This document shows, piece after piece, positions 26,358 to 35,478 of a stretch of 64,000 bases of DNA. A model generated the notes under the pieces. The model saw only the letters and a list, made by a program, of their open reading frames with translations, did no database searches and was not told where the DNA came from. The DNA comes from Parahaliea maris (GTDB lineage: Bacteria > Pseudomonadota > Gammaproteobacteria > Pseudomonadales > Halieaceae), in assembly GCF_008064665.1 (NCBI RefSeq), contig NZ_VRZA01000006.1:204923-268922 (forward strand), given 5' to 3'. The position numbers were made by a program, and so were the translations under genes. Each line of letters starts with the position of its first letter. The first letter of the stretch is position 1.

Positions 26358-27824
26358 TCAGTGACCCCGTTTGGCCTCCATCCGCTTCAACAGCGTGCTG
26401 AGAATCATCTTGTACAGCTCGTCGCCGAGGTAGCGATCCTCCACGCCGCTGTCGATGCTCGGGTTGTCGTTGACCTCGATGACAAATCCCTTGCCCTGGC
26501 TTTCCTTCACGTCCACTCCGTAAAAGCCGTCGCCAATGTGCCGGGTGGCCCGCACGGCGGCGTCGAGCACCGCGGGGGGGACTTCAAAAGTGGGCAGGGT
26601 GTCGAAGTCGCCTGAGTCCGTGCTGCTGCCGTGGCGGTAGATCTGCCAGTGGTTTTTCACCATGTAGTAGCGGCAGGCGTACAGGGGCTTGCGGTCCAGG
26701 ATGCCGATGCGCCAGTCGAAGTCGGTATAGAGGAACTCCTGGGCCAGCAGCAGGGTGGAACGCTGGAAAAGGCGTTTGCAGATCTCGCCGAGCTGCTCCC
26801 GGTCGGCGGCCTTTTCCACCCCGAGGGAGAAAGCCCCGTCGGGGATCTTGACTACGATGGGGTAGCCCAACTGGTCGCCCAGGGCATCAAGCTGGCCTGG
26901 CTGGTCCTTGTACAGCACCACGGTTTTCGGTGAAGGCACCTTGTGGGTGCGGAACAGGTCCGCCAGGTAGATCTTGTTGGTACAGCGCAGGATCGAGTTG
27001 CTGTCATCGATCACCACCAGGCCCTCGCTTTCCGCCTTCTTGGCAAAGCGGTAGGTGTAGTGGTCGATGTTGGTGGTGGTGCGGATGAACAGCCCGTCGT
27101 ATTCCGGCAGGCGCAGGTAGTCCCGCTGGGTGATCAGGTCGACGTCGATCCCCAGTTCCTTGCCAACTTTCACGAACCGTTTAAGCGCCTTGGCATCAGA
27201 GGGGGGCAGCTCTTCCGCCGGGTCCACCAGCACGGCCAGGTCGTAACGGGCTGCCTTCTGCTCCCGCTGCTTGCGCCATACCTTGCGGCTGAACTCATCC
27301 AGGGCCTTGGCGAAGTCGTTCTCCTGTTCGTCGCTCAGGCCGTGGGGCGAACGGGGCTTGAGGCTGGCAATGTCCCACTGCTTCCTGAAGCGCAGGGTAA
27401 TCTCCAGGATGGGGCAGGGGAAGTGCTCGAACAGCCTCTGGGTCAGCTCGTCGTAACGACTGTCACCGCTGCGACCGAAATAGGAGAGCAGCGGAATGTC
27501 CTGGCTGGTGTCGGTACCCTTGAGCAGCTTGCTGAGGCTGGTGCTCAGGTCCTCCAGGTGAATACGGTACAGGGAGCGCTTGCTCAGGTCGTTCAGAGTG
27601 CGCACCGACGGTATCACCTTGTGACCCCGGGCCTCTGCCAGCAGCGAGCAGTAGTAACCCTGGCTCAGGTAGCCAAAGCTGCGACTGAGGTTGATGACCC
27701 GGGTGCGACTCTGGCCGGCCGGATACTGGCCGTTCATGTAGTCGCTAAAGGTGATAACCTGATCGCTGGGGTAGTAGGGTGCCCAGTCGCTGCGCTTGTC
27801 GATGACTATCAGAGTTTGTGACAT
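26358..27824 (-). CDS. RimK-family ATP-grasp protein with N-terminal RimK-like domain
   Basis: A 488-residue protein. The N-terminal half (1-200) corresponds to the RimK-like ATP-grasp N-terminal domain family (VINLSRSFGYLSQGYYCSLLAEARGHKVIPSV). The C-terminal half is an ATP-grasp ligase (RCTNKIYLADLFRTHKVPSPKT, VVKIPDGAFSLGVEKA, DFDWRIGILDRKPLYACRYYMV, GVDVKESQGKGFVIEVNDNPSID). The terminal E-V-N-D-N-P motif carries the metal-binding Glu and Asn. Such proteins form amide bonds on peptide or protein carboxylates; the substrate is unknown. It is one of two ATP-grasp RimK relatives in the window (the other is at 38193). In other bacteria it is often next to a peptidase-like GNAT partner, which is not seen here. 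Confidence 0.85.
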   Translation of the reverse strand: MSQTLIVIDKRSDWAPYYPSDQVITFSDYMNGQYPAGQSRTRVINLSRSFGYLSQGYYCSLLAEARGHKVIPSVRTLNDLSKRSLYRIHLEDLSTSLSKLLKGTDTSQDIPLLSYFGRSGDSRYDELTQRLFEHFPCPILEITLRFRKQWDIASLKPRSPHGLSDEQENDFAKALDEFSRKVWRKQREQKAARYDLAVLVDPAEELPPSDAKALKRFVKVGKELGIDVDLITQRDYLRLPEYDGLFIRTTTNIDHYTYRFAKKAESEGLVVIDDSNSILRCTNKIYLADLFRTHKVPSPKTVVLYKDQPGQLDALGDQLGYPIVVKIPDGAFSLGVEKAADREQLGEICKRLFQRSTLLLAQEFLYTDFDWRIGILDRKPLYACRYYMVKNHWQIYRHGSSTDSGDFDTLPTFEVPPAVLDAAVRATRHIGDGFYGVDVKESQGKGFVIEVNDNPSIDSGVEDRYLGDELYKMILSTLLKRMEAKRGH

Positions 27825-27825
27825 G

Positions 27826-28283
27826 GCTAAAAGATCTAACGGGCCCGCGGAGTGCGGGCCGACGGGCGGAGTATTGGCTCAGGATGGCAGTGAGTCAATC
27901 ACCGCGGCAGTCGCACAATCTTCCGGGTGGAAAAATACCGCTCGTCCGCCTGACACGGGCGCTGGTCGTCCCGGCGCCAGGTGGTTCCCCCGGCGCTGCA
28001 TACTCTTCTTATCGCTGCTACTGCTCCAGGCGGCCTGCACCTCGTTGCAGCCGACCAGTCAACCCGAGGAATTCGCGGCTCCCCCTGTGGTGTCACCGTT
28101 CTGGCAATCACTGGAGCTCGCCACATCGGGCGACTGGCATGTACTGCTCAACCGCGGCCCACAGGCCCTGGATTTACGCCTGCGGGCGATTGACAGTGCC
28201 CAGGAACAGATAGACCTGCAGACCTTATGCAGCGCATTGAAGACTGGATGTTCTCTCTGGCGCCTATCGAAAGCGAACTCTGA
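27826..28283 (+). pseudogene. Remnant of a phospholipase D/cardiolipin synthase-like lipoprotein gene with internal deletion
   Basis: One frame encodes a lipoprotein-like hydrophobic segment ILFLSLLLLQAAC with lipobox QAAC at about 28003-28037. It continues with WHVLLNRGPQALDLRLRAI and DSAQEQIDLQ, the opening of secreted PLD-family proteins, normally followed by Y-Y-I/W and two HKD catalytic motifs. Directly after IDLQT the frame is lost. A +1-shifted frame (28227-28283) reads MQRIEDWMFSLAPIESEL and stops, which looks like the extreme C-terminus of the same family. Both HKD motifs and more than 300 residues are missing. The start is uncertain: the ATG at 27826 overlaps the divergent RimK-like gene. 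Read as decay by one large deletion. Confidence 0.68.
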
Positions 28284-28309
28284 GTGCAGCGCCCGGCCGG
28301 CGGCCCGCC

Positions 28310-30064
28310 TCAGGCGGCAACCACGGCATCGGGTTGCGCCGGCGCCGGCTGGGCGCCGCGAATCAGCCTGCCCGGCAGTTTCCCCGTGGGCTCTCCGTCG
28401 CGCATGATGACCTCGCCGCTGACCAGGGTGTAGCGGTATCCTTCGGCGCCCTGGAACACCCGGCGCCCGCCGGCGGGAAGGTCGAAGATAACCTCCGGGC
28501 GTTTCACCTGCAGGGCCTCGAAGTCGATGATGTTGATATCGGCTTTCATGCCCGGCGCCAGGGTGCCGCGGTCATCCAGGCCCATGCAGCGGGCCGTATC
28601 ATGGGTGTGCATTTTTACCGCCTCCTCGAGCCCGAGGCGCTCGCCTGACGCGCGGTCCCTGACCAGGTAACTCAGCAGGTAGGTGGGAACGCTGGCGTCA
28701 CACAGCACGCCGCAGTGGGCGCCGGTGTCCGCCAGGCTGAGCACGGAGTGCTCGTCCTTCAACATGGCGAACTGACGGCTGAGGTCGCGACTGCCGTAAC
28801 CAAACAGGGGGCAGTAGAGCAGGGTGGTGCCGTCATTCTGCAGTAGCGCGTCATAGGCATACTCCTCCGGTGCAACGCCGGCCTGCTGGGCCAGGTACTC
28901 GATGCTGTCCTCATACCCTGGTTCGTAGTTGGGGCGCTCGCCCATGATGTAGAGGTTGTCGTAACCCCGGGTGATCGCATCGAGAAAGAAATCACCACCC
29001 GTCTCGATGGGCGGTTCGGACAGTATTGCCTCCCGCAGTTTGGGGTCTCGTAACTGTGCCAGGCGCTCTTCCCGGGGCAGGCCGGCCAGGGGCGCGTAGT
29101 GCGGGTTGAACATGAAGGGGTGGACGGTGCCGTCCCAGCCCATGAGGATGTTCACCGGGCGGGCCCCCACATGGGGTATCAGGCGGGCGCCGTCTTTGCG
29201 TGCTTCGCGCACAAACTGGAGTTGTTGCTGTACCCGCTTCCAGTCACTCTCCTCACGGAAAAACAGGACGAAATTGACCTGGCAGTCATTGTCGATGGAC
29301 AGCCGCTTCATCCAGGTCATTTCCTCTTCCCAGTTATCGAAGTCCGACACCAGTCCGTAGATGCCCCGGGAGAGGTCACCGATGGCGCTGCCAATGCCCA
29401 GTAGCTCGGCGGCGTCGGAGTAGGTGCCGGGCATCACCTGGCCGTCGCGGGTGGTATGCAGTTGGGTGCGGGAGGTGGTGAATCCAATGGCGCCCGCGCC
29501 GATGCCCTCGCGCACGATGGCGGCCATGCGCTCGATGTCTTCCGGCGTGGCAAATTCATTGTTTACCCCGCGTTGGCCCATGACATAGGTGCGTACGGCA
29601 CAGTGCGGCACCTGGGCACCAATATCGATGGCCCGCGGCTTGCGGTCCAGTGCATCGAGGTACTCGGGAAAGCTCTCCCACTGCCATTCGATACCCTCGG
29701 CGAGCGCTGCGCCTGGGATGTCCTCGACATCCTCCATCACCTCGATCATGCGTTGGCGTTCTGTTTCCTCGGGTTTGCAGGGGGCAAAACCGACCCCGCA
29801 GTTGCCCATGATCAGCGTTGTGATGCCGTGGTGGCTGGCGGGACTCAGGAGGGCGTCCCAGGTGGCCTGGCCGTCCATGTGGGAATGGGTGTCCACCCAG
29901 CCGGGAGTCACCAGGCAGCCGCTGGCGTCGATAGTCTCGCGGGCTTCGCCCAGCTTATGGCCCAGGGCCACAATGCGGCCATCGCGGATGGCAATGTCCG
30001 CCACGCGAGCGGGGGCGCCGGTGCCGTCCACAACCTTGCCATTACTAATGAGGGTATCGAACAC
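28310..30064 (-). CDS. N-acyl-D-amino-acid deacylase-like amidohydrolase
   Basis: A 584-residue metal-dependent hydrolase. The N-terminal strand domain (MFDTLISNGKVVDGTGAPAR) leads to the H-x-H metal site WVDTHSHMDGQATWD (about 57-71). Further landmarks are IMGNCGVGFAPC, TSRTQLHTTRDGQVMPGTYSDA, SLADTGAHCGVLCD and the closing DINIIDFEALQVKRPEV. This is the D-aminoacylase/N-acyl-D-glutamate deacylase group of the amidohydrolase superfamily, which frees D-amino acids from N-acyl forms or hydrolyses related cyclic amides. The exact substrate cannot be read from sequence. It is 133 bases downstream of the HDAC-like gene on the same strand. Confidence 0.86.
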   Translation of the reverse strand: MFDTLISNGKVVDGTGAPARVADIAIRDGRIVALGHKLGEARETIDASGCLVTPGWVDTHSHMDGQATWDALLSPASHHGITTLIMGNCGVGFAPCKPEETERQRMIEVMEDVEDIPGAALAEGIEWQWESFPEYLDALDRKPRAIDIGAQVPHCAVRTYVMGQRGVNNEFATPEDIERMAAIVREGIGAGAIGFTTSRTQLHTTRDGQVMPGTYSDAAELLGIGSAIGDLSRGIYGLVSDFDNWEEEMTWMKRLSIDNDCQVNFVLFFREESDWKRVQQQLQFVREARKDGARLIPHVGARPVNILMGWDGTVHPFMFNPHYAPLAGLPREERLAQLRDPKLREAILSEPPIETGGDFFLDAITRGYDNLYIMGERPNYEPGYEDSIEYLAQQAGVAPEEYAYDALLQNDGTTLLYCPLFGYGSRDLSRQFAMLKDEHSVLSLADTGAHCGVLCDASVPTYLLSYLVRDRASGERLGLEEAVKMHTHDTARCMGLDDRGTLAPGMKADINIIDFEALQVKRPEVIFDLPAGGRRVFQGAEGYRYTLVSGEVIMRDGEPTGKLPGRLIRGAQPAPAQPDAVVAA

Positions 30065-30196
30065 GCTGGTTCCTCCACGGTTTTATTATTCTCGGATTGC
30101 GCCAATGGTGCGCAGACCTCACAGACTAGCACCAGCGCTCATGCGGTTATGCGCAGGGCCGTGGATTGTTCCCTGCTGGTTTATCAATTTACCCCG

Positions 30197-31132
30197 TCAG
30201 AGGGCCGCCCCGGTGGGACCAAGCATGGCCTTCAGGTGGGCCTCGACGCAGCGTCCCAGGGCGTGCAGCTCGTAGCCGCCCTCGAGGCAGGAAACCAGCC
30301 TGCCCTCGGCGCTGGCGTCGGCCTGCTCGCACAGTTTACGGGTCACCCAGGCGTAGTCGCTGTCGACGAGGTTGAGTCCCGCCATGTCATCGGCCTGGTG
30401 GGCGTCAAATCCGGCGGATACCAGGACCAGTTGGGGGGCGAACTCCGTCAGCCTTGGCAGCCAGTCCCGGGTAACCGCAGCGCGGAAGCCCTCGCCGTCG
30501 GTGCCTGCGGGCAGGGGGGTGTTGATCACGTTGTCCGCGGTTTTGCCGGCGCCGCTGTCGGGATAGAAGGGATGCTGGAAAGTGGAGCAGAACAGGATAC
30601 GCTCATCACCCTGGACAATATGCTCGGTGCCGTTGCCGTGGTGCACGTCGAAATCGAGGATGGCGACCCGGTCGAGACCGTGATTTTCGAGGGCGTTGAA
30701 GGCCCCGATCGCAATGTTGTTGAACAGGCAGAAGCCCATGGAGCGGTTTCGCTCCGCGTGGTGACCGGGTGGCCGTACGGCACAGAACACCTGTTTGATT
30801 TCGCCTCCCATCACCAGGTCGACCCCCAGTTCTGCGGCCCCGGCGGCGTGCAGGGCTGCCTGCAGGGTGTGGGGGTTCATCGCGGTGTCCGGGTCGAGCT
30901 GTACATGGCCTTGGCCGGGAGAGCGTGCATAGAGGGATTCGATATAGTCCAGGTCGTGGGCCCGCTCGAGCAGGGCGCGGGAGACCACAGGGGCCTCGTA
31001 GTGACGCAAAACCATCTCCAGCCCGCACACCAACAGTCGGTCGTCGATTGCAGTGAGCCTTGCCGGCTGTTCCGGGTGCGGCCCCATTTCGTGCTTGAGG
31101 CATTCCGGATGGGAGATAAAGGCAATGGTCAT
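30197..31132 (-). CDS. Histone-deacetylase-family lysine (or acetylpolyamine) deacetylase
   Basis: A 311-residue zinc hydrolase with the full class I/II HDAC active site. The tandem His124-His125 lies in RPPGHHAERNRSMGFC, zinc ligands are Asp162 and His164 in LDFDVHHGNGTEH and Asp243 in SAGFDAH, and the catalytic Tyr is in LEGGYELHAL (about 287). Bacterial members (AcuC, acetylpolyamine amidohydrolases) remove acetyl groups from protein lysines or polyamines. Its start lies 116 bases from the divergent PatZ-like acetyltransferase, which supports a role in reversing lysine acetylation. A polyamine substrate remains possible. Confidence 0.9.
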   Translation of the reverse strand: MTIAFISHPECLKHEMGPHPEQPARLTAIDDRLLVCGLEMVLRHYEAPVVSRALLERAHDLDYIESLYARSPGQGHVQLDPDTAMNPHTLQAALHAAGAAELGVDLVMGGEIKQVFCAVRPPGHHAERNRSMGFCLFNNIAIGAFNALENHGLDRVAILDFDVHHGNGTEHIVQGDERILFCSTFQHPFYPDSGAGKTADNVINTPLPAGTDGEGFRAAVTRDWLPRLTEFAPQLVLVSAGFDAHQADDMAGLNLVDSDYAWVTRKLCEQADASAEGRLVSCLEGGYELHALGRCVEAHLKAMLGPTGAAL

Positions 31133-31248
31133 TGGTACTGTTCCGGCTGGATGACTGATGTCAGGGGAGACAAAGCCCTCCCCCGGGCGTCTATACTGGG
31201 CATAACTCTAGTACAGGAGCCCGCCAAGGTTAAGCGGGCAGCGCGCGC

Positions 31249-33957
31249 ATGAGACAACACCGCTTGTTCCGCATCTTTGAGCCGGCTTCCGTGGCGGTGA
31301 TTGGCGCCACTCCGCGACAGGGCTCTGTGGGGTTCCAGGTACTGCACAACCTGCAGGCGGCAGGCTTCAAGGGGGCGATATACCCGGTCAACCGCAATCA
31401 CGACAGTATCCTGGGCCTCACCTGTTACCCGTCGATCGTCGATATTGACGCCCCGGTCGACCTGGTAGTGATGGCGATACCGGCGGAGCGTATCCCCAAT
31501 GCCATGCGCAAGTGCATCGCCCGCCGGGTGGGGGGAGTGGTCGTCATCTCGGCGGGTTTCGGCGAGGTTGGCCCCTTTGGTCGCCAGCTCCAGGACGAGA
31601 TCACGGGCCTCGCGCGGCAGGCCCGGATACCGCTGGTAGGGCCCAATTGCCTCGGCGTGATGAGGCCCAGCCTGGGGCTCAATGCGACCTTTGCCCACAG
31701 CGAGGTGCGCAAGGGGCCGGTGGCGCTGGTGTCCCAGTCCGGCGCCTTCTGCACTGCGCTGCTGGACTCCGCCTGGTCGGGCGGGCGGGGATTCTCCGCG
31801 GTTGCGTCCCTGGGTGCCACGGCCGATGTGGATTTTGGCCAGGTGCTGGATTACCTGTCGATCGACAACCAGACCCGCAGCATCCTGCTCTACATCGAAG
31901 GCGTCGACGACGCCCGGGCCTTTCTCAGCGGGCTGCGTGCTGCGGCGCGGCTGAAGCCGGTGGTGGTGATCAAGCCGGGCCGTCACCAGGCGGGGCAGCG
32001 GGCCGCGGTTACCCATACCGGGGGGCACCGCGGCAGCGACGAAGTGTTCAACGCCGCCCTGGAGCGGGCGGGGGCGGTCCGGGTACATACGGTGAATCAG
32101 CTCCTTGCGGCGGCCAATACCCTGTCCTCGGGGGTCAGGCTGAAGGGTAGCCGGCTGGCGATCGTCACCAATGGGGGTGGGCCGGGGGTGATGGCCGCCG
32201 ACCAGGCTGCGGAACTGGAAGTGCCCCTGGCGACCCTGAGCGACGGCAGTATTCGCGCGCTGGCCGAGGTTCTGCCCTCCCACTGGTCACATACGCATCC
32301 GGTGGACCTGCTCGGCGATGCTGACCCCCAGCGCTACGAGCAGGCGCTGAGTATCGTGCTGGAGGACCCGAACGTCGATGGGGTGCTGGTGCTGCTGACT
32401 CCCCAGGGGGTTACCGAGCCGACTGCCTGTGCAGAGGCGGTGATAGAGGCCGCAAGGGGGAGTCGCAAACCGGTGCTGGCCTGCTGGATGGGGCAGGACC
32501 AGGTCCGCGAGGGGCGCTGGAAGTTACAGCGGGAGGGCATCCCGCATTTCAATAGCCCGGAGGCCGGGGTGAATGGCTTCGGTTATCTTGCCGCCTACCA
32601 TCGCAACCAGCAGAAACTGTTACAGGCACCGCCACCACTGGCCGGGCACCGCCAGGCGCGGGCGGAGTCCGCCCGGGCGATAATCGGCGCGGCCCTGGCG
32701 GAGGGGCGTCCGCACCTCGACCCACTCGAAGCGAGGGCGGCACTGTCCGCGTTCGATATCCCGGTATCGCGAGCCATCAACGTGACCAGTCCCGAGGAGG
32801 CCAGGCGTGCCGCCGAGACCCTGGGCCTGCCGGTGGTTCTGAAAATCAACTCACCGGATATTGCCCGCAAGAGTGATGTCGGCGGCGTGCGTCTGGACGT
32901 TCGGGAGGCGGAGTCAGTGGCCTCTGTCTACCGCGAGATTCTTGCCGCGGTGGAAGAGAAAATACCGGAGGCGGTGATCGATGGTGTCACGGTGGAGTCG
33001 ATGGAGCACCGCCCCCATGCCCGTGAGGTGGTTGTGGCTATAGAACGGGATGCAGTGTTCGGGCCGGTTATCCGCTTCGGACAGGGCGGCATGGCGGCGG
33101 ATATCCTGGCGGGCACCTCGGTCGCGATTCCCCCCCTCAATGTGTTTCTGTGCGAAGAGCTGATCCAGCGCAGTAGCGCCGAGCGTCTGTTGTCCGGGCA
33201 TCGTTTTCTGCCCCCGGCGAATCGCAAGGCGCTTATCGAGTTGCTGATGCGGGCCTCGGAGCTTGCCTGTGAATTGCCTGAAATCGATCTGCTGCTGATG
33301 AATCCGGTGCTGGTTGACGAGGAGGGGCTGATGGCGGTTGACGCCTGGATGGCCATTGCACCCTGCGCGTCTGATCGTGGGCGCTATGGCCATATGGCCA
33401 TTCATCCTTACCCGGAAGGGTTGAGTAGCAGCCTGACCAGTCGTGACGGCCGGACTTTCAACGTGCGACCGATCCGTCCCGAGGACGCCGTCATCGAGCG
33501 CCGGTTTGTCGATGGCCTGTCGGCGGAGAGCAAATATTTTCGTTTCATGTACGGGATGGGGGATATTTCGCCAGGGATGCTGGCGCGCTTTACCCAGATT
33601 GATTACGACCGCGAGATGGCGCTGGTGGTGGTGGCGGATGACGGCACCGAAGACGCTTGCCTGAAAGCGGTGGCGCGTTACGTGGCCAACCCCGGAGGGG
33701 AGTCCTGTGAATTCGCCCTGGCGGTGGCCGATGACATGCAGCGGCAGGGAATCGGCGGCCAGTTGATGGAGCGCCTGATGGAACTGGCCAGCGCCCAGGG
33801 CTTTCTGGAAATGGATGGTGATGTGCTGGCGCAAAACGTCAAGATGCTGAAGCTTTGCCGCAAACTGGGCTTCAGCCTCCGGCGCGACCCCGACGACGCC
33901 GAAATCATGCAGGTGACACGTTCACTGGACTCGTACGCAGCGACGGCGGTGGTATGA
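31249..33957 (+). CDS. patZ: PatZ/Pka-type protein lysine acetyltransferase (acyl-CoA synthetase-like domain fused to GNAT)
   Basis: A 902-residue fusion. A CoA-binding domain (FEPASVAVIGATPRQGSVG, about 11-29) is followed by succinyl-CoA-ligase-like domains (LVGPNCLGVM, THTGGHRGSDEVFNAALERA) and an ATP-grasp domain (about 480-700, VLKINSPDIARKSDVGGV). The C-terminus is a GNAT domain (about 740-890), with acetyl-CoA loop DMQRQGIGGQLM. Order and length match E. coli PatZ (886 residues), which acetylates lysines of metabolic enzymes such as acetyl-CoA synthetase. The ATP-grasp part is usually catalytically inactive and regulatory in these proteins; this was not assessed here. The ATG is taken because the N-terminus aligns; the ribosome-binding site is weak. 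Neighbours are the divergent deacetylase and a CBS protein. Confidence 0.9.
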   Translation: MRQHRLFRIFEPASVAVIGATPRQGSVGFQVLHNLQAAGFKGAIYPVNRNHDSILGLTCYPSIVDIDAPVDLVVMAIPAERIPNAMRKCIARRVGGVVVISAGFGEVGPFGRQLQDEITGLARQARIPLVGPNCLGVMRPSLGLNATFAHSEVRKGPVALVSQSGAFCTALLDSAWSGGRGFSAVASLGATADVDFGQVLDYLSIDNQTRSILLYIEGVDDARAFLSGLRAAARLKPVVVIKPGRHQAGQRAAVTHTGGHRGSDEVFNAALERAGAVRVHTVNQLLAAANTLSSGVRLKGSRLAIVTNGGGPGVMAADQAAELEVPLATLSDGSIRALAEVLPSHWSHTHPVDLLGDADPQRYEQALSIVLEDPNVDGVLVLLTPQGVTEPTACAEAVIEAARGSRKPVLACWMGQDQVREGRWKLQREGIPHFNSPEAGVNGFGYLAAYHRNQQKLLQAPPPLAGHRQARAESARAIIGAALAEGRPHLDPLEARAALSAFDIPVSRAINVTSPEEARRAAETLGLPVVLKINSPDIARKSDVGGVRLDVREAESVASVYREILAAVEEKIPEAVIDGVTVESMEHRPHAREVVVAIERDAVFGPVIRFGQGGMAADILAGTSVAIPPLNVFLCEELIQRSSAERLLSGHRFLPPANRKALIELLMRASELACELPEIDLLLMNPVLVDEEGLMAVDAWMAIAPCASDRGRYGHMAIHPYPEGLSSSLTSRDGRTFNVRPIRPEDAVIERRFVDGLSAESKYFRFMYGMGDISPGMLARFTQIDYDREMALVVVADDGTEDACLKAVARYVANPGGESCEFALAVADDMQRQGIGGQLMERLMELASAQGFLEMDGDVLAQNVKMLKLCRKLGFSLRRDPDDAEIMQVTRSLDSYAATAVV

Positions 33958-34038
33958 TCAGGGGGAACCGAAGCGGAGCTGCGTCGGCACAGGTACCTGA
34001 GCTTTTCGTTAGATAATATCCATACCGGGAGAATCGCC

Positions 34039-34470
34039 ATGCCAAACCCAACCAAGATCCGTGATTGTATGCACCGCAATCCCCTCACCATCCGCCAGGA
34101 TGAAAACCTGGTGAGGGCGATCTCCATGATCGTGGAGTACAAGCTCACGGGCCTGACTGTCACCGACGGTGAGGGAACAGTGGTGGGCATCCTGTCGGAA
34201 CTCGACTGCATTCGCTCGATCCTCACGGCGCTCTACAACGACGGCGACCCGGAGCACACCCTGGTGGAGGATGCCATGCATGCCGAGGTCCAGACCTGCA
34301 CCTCTGAAACCAGCATCGTGGAGGTGGCCCAGGCCATGGTAGATACCCGCCAGCGCCGCCGGCCGGTGCTGGAAGGCGGGAAGCTGGTGGGGCAGGTCAG
34401 TTCAAACAATATTCTCTGGGCACTGATGGAACACTCCCGGCGCAAGCTCTACGACCAGCGCGGTAGCTGA
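34039..34470 (+). CDS. Tandem CBS-domain protein
   Basis: A 143-residue protein composed of two CBS domains: IRDCMHRNPLTIRQDENLVRA ... GLTVTDGEGTVVGILSELD, and VEDAMHAEVQTCTSETSIVE ... RRPVLEGGKLVGQVSSNNIL. Such Bateman modules sense adenine nucleotides. It starts 81 bases after the patZ stop, with GGGAG at an 8-base spacing, and is probably in the same transcript. A CBS protein beside an acetyltransferase and an HDAC-like deacetylase recalls Bacillus AcuB in acuABC, though AcuB also has a C-terminal ACT domain that is absent here. An energy-sensing role in acetylation control is inference. Confidence 0.88.
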   Translation: MPNPTKIRDCMHRNPLTIRQDENLVRAISMIVEYKLTGLTVTDGEGTVVGILSELDCIRSILTALYNDGDPEHTLVEDAMHAEVQTCTSETSIVEVAQAMVDTRQRRRPVLEGGKLVGQVSSNNILWALMEHSRRKLYDQRGS

Positions 34471-34494
34471 GCGCCTGGGCTTCCTGGAACTTCA

Positions 34495-34511
34495 CCGGGG
34501 CTGTGCCCCGG
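34495..34511. terminator. Bidirectional terminator-like hairpin between convergent genes
   Basis: CCGGGGC (34495-34501), loop TGT, GCCCCGG (34505-34511) form a perfect 7-bp stem between the stops of the CBS gene and the alcohol dehydrogenase gene. Neither side has a long T run. Confidence 0.5.
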
Positions 34512-34524
34512 GCCAGCAGGTCGT

Positions 34525-35478
34525 TCAGGGATTGAAGGCGACCTTGATGGCTCCCTGTTTGCGATCAGCCGCAATATCGAATGCTTCCGCCGCTGCTTCC
34601 AGGGGCAGCCGATGGGTGATGAGGGTCGGTGCAATCAGTGGGTTTTTTGCCAGGGTTGCCGCGGCGATGTCCACATCCCTGACAAGGCCCTGGCGGCCCT
34701 GCGCCATGGATGTCACCGTGCGCAGTTCTTTCATGGTCATCTGCATGGCAGGAAAGGTCAGTCCTTCCCAGTAGGTCGCCAGCATGAGAACGGTGCCGCC
34801 GTGCCTGCACAGGTTGGCGGCCTGTTCCAGGGCCGCGTCGGTGCCGGCACAGTCAATCACCAGGTCGTAATTCTCGCTCGTGTCGGTGCTCGCATCGCCC
34901 AGGGTAGCGCCGAGAATTTCCCCCGCGCGCAACTGGGCGGGGTGCCGTGCAAACAGGTGGACCCATTCCGTGGCCTGCCTGGCGACTGCAACGGCGCACA
35001 GGCCAATGGAGCCGCCACCGATAATCGCCACTTTATGTTTGTCAGTGATGCCGGCCTTGGCGATACCGCGTACCGCCACCGACAGCGGCTCAACCAGGCA
35101 GGCGTCTTCAGCGCGGATGCCGCCCGGCAGCGGCACCAGGCAATGCTCGGGTACGACCAGGTGTTCGGTCATGCCGCCGTCACGGCCCACGCCCATAATC
35201 GTCTCGGTACCCCGCACACACAGGTTGTAGTCCCCGCGTACGCAGCGCTCGCAGTGTCCACAATACACCGAGGGCTCAATTGCGACGGGAATTCCATTGT
35301 CAGTGACACCGGCGATCTCGTGTCCCAGGGTGAAGGGGATGGGGAATCCCTGTTGCAACATGTGCAGGTCGCTACCGCAGATACCGGCAGAGGCAACACG
35401 GACCCTGACCCCCAGACCGGCAGGTTCAGGTACCTCGTGAACGCAGATCTCGTGGTTGTGGCAGCGAACGGCTTTCAT
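34525..35478 (-). CDS. Zinc-dependent medium-chain alcohol dehydrogenase
   Basis: A 317-residue MDR-family oxidoreductase. The catalytic zinc site is AGICGSDLHML and LGHEIAG, and the structural zinc loop is C-G-H-C-E-R-C-N7-C (YCGHCERCVRGDYNLC, about 72-87). The Rossmann motif KVAIIGGGSIGLCAVAVAR (about 150) indicates an NAD(P) cofactor. At 317 residues it is shorter than the usual 340-360 but retains all motifs. The closest familiar relatives are threonine/sorbitol dehydrogenase-like enzymes; the substrate is unknown. It is convergent with the CBS gene and its upstream gap holds no clear promoter. Confidence 0.88.
   Translation of the reverse strand: MKAVRCHNHEICVHEVPEPAGLGVRVRVASAGICGSDLHMLQQGFPIPFTLGHEIAGVTDNGIPVAIEPSVYCGHCERCVRGDYNLCVRGTETIMGVGRDGGMTEHLVVPEHCLVPLPGGIRAEDACLVEPLSVAVRGIAKAGITDKHKVAIIGGGSIGLCAVAVARQATEWVHLFARHPAQLRAGEILGATLGDASTDTSENYDLVIDCAGTDAALEQAANLCRHGGTVLMLATYWEGLTFPAMQMTMKELRTVTSMAQGRQGLVRDVDIAAATLAKNPLIAPTLITHRLPLEAAAEAFDIAADRKQGAIKVAFNP

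Noticed and set aside
27818..28213. Alternative-frame 131-codon gene in the PLD remnant region
   Set aside because: It overlaps the frame with the lipobox and PLD-like opening, has no family features, and is rich in Pro, Arg and Ser as expected of an out-of-frame reading.
29456..31252. 598-codon plus-strand open frame
   Set aside because: It lies antisense to the amidohydrolase and HDAC genes, both with intact catalytic motifs on the minus strand. No family resemblance was seen in the plus-strand translation.
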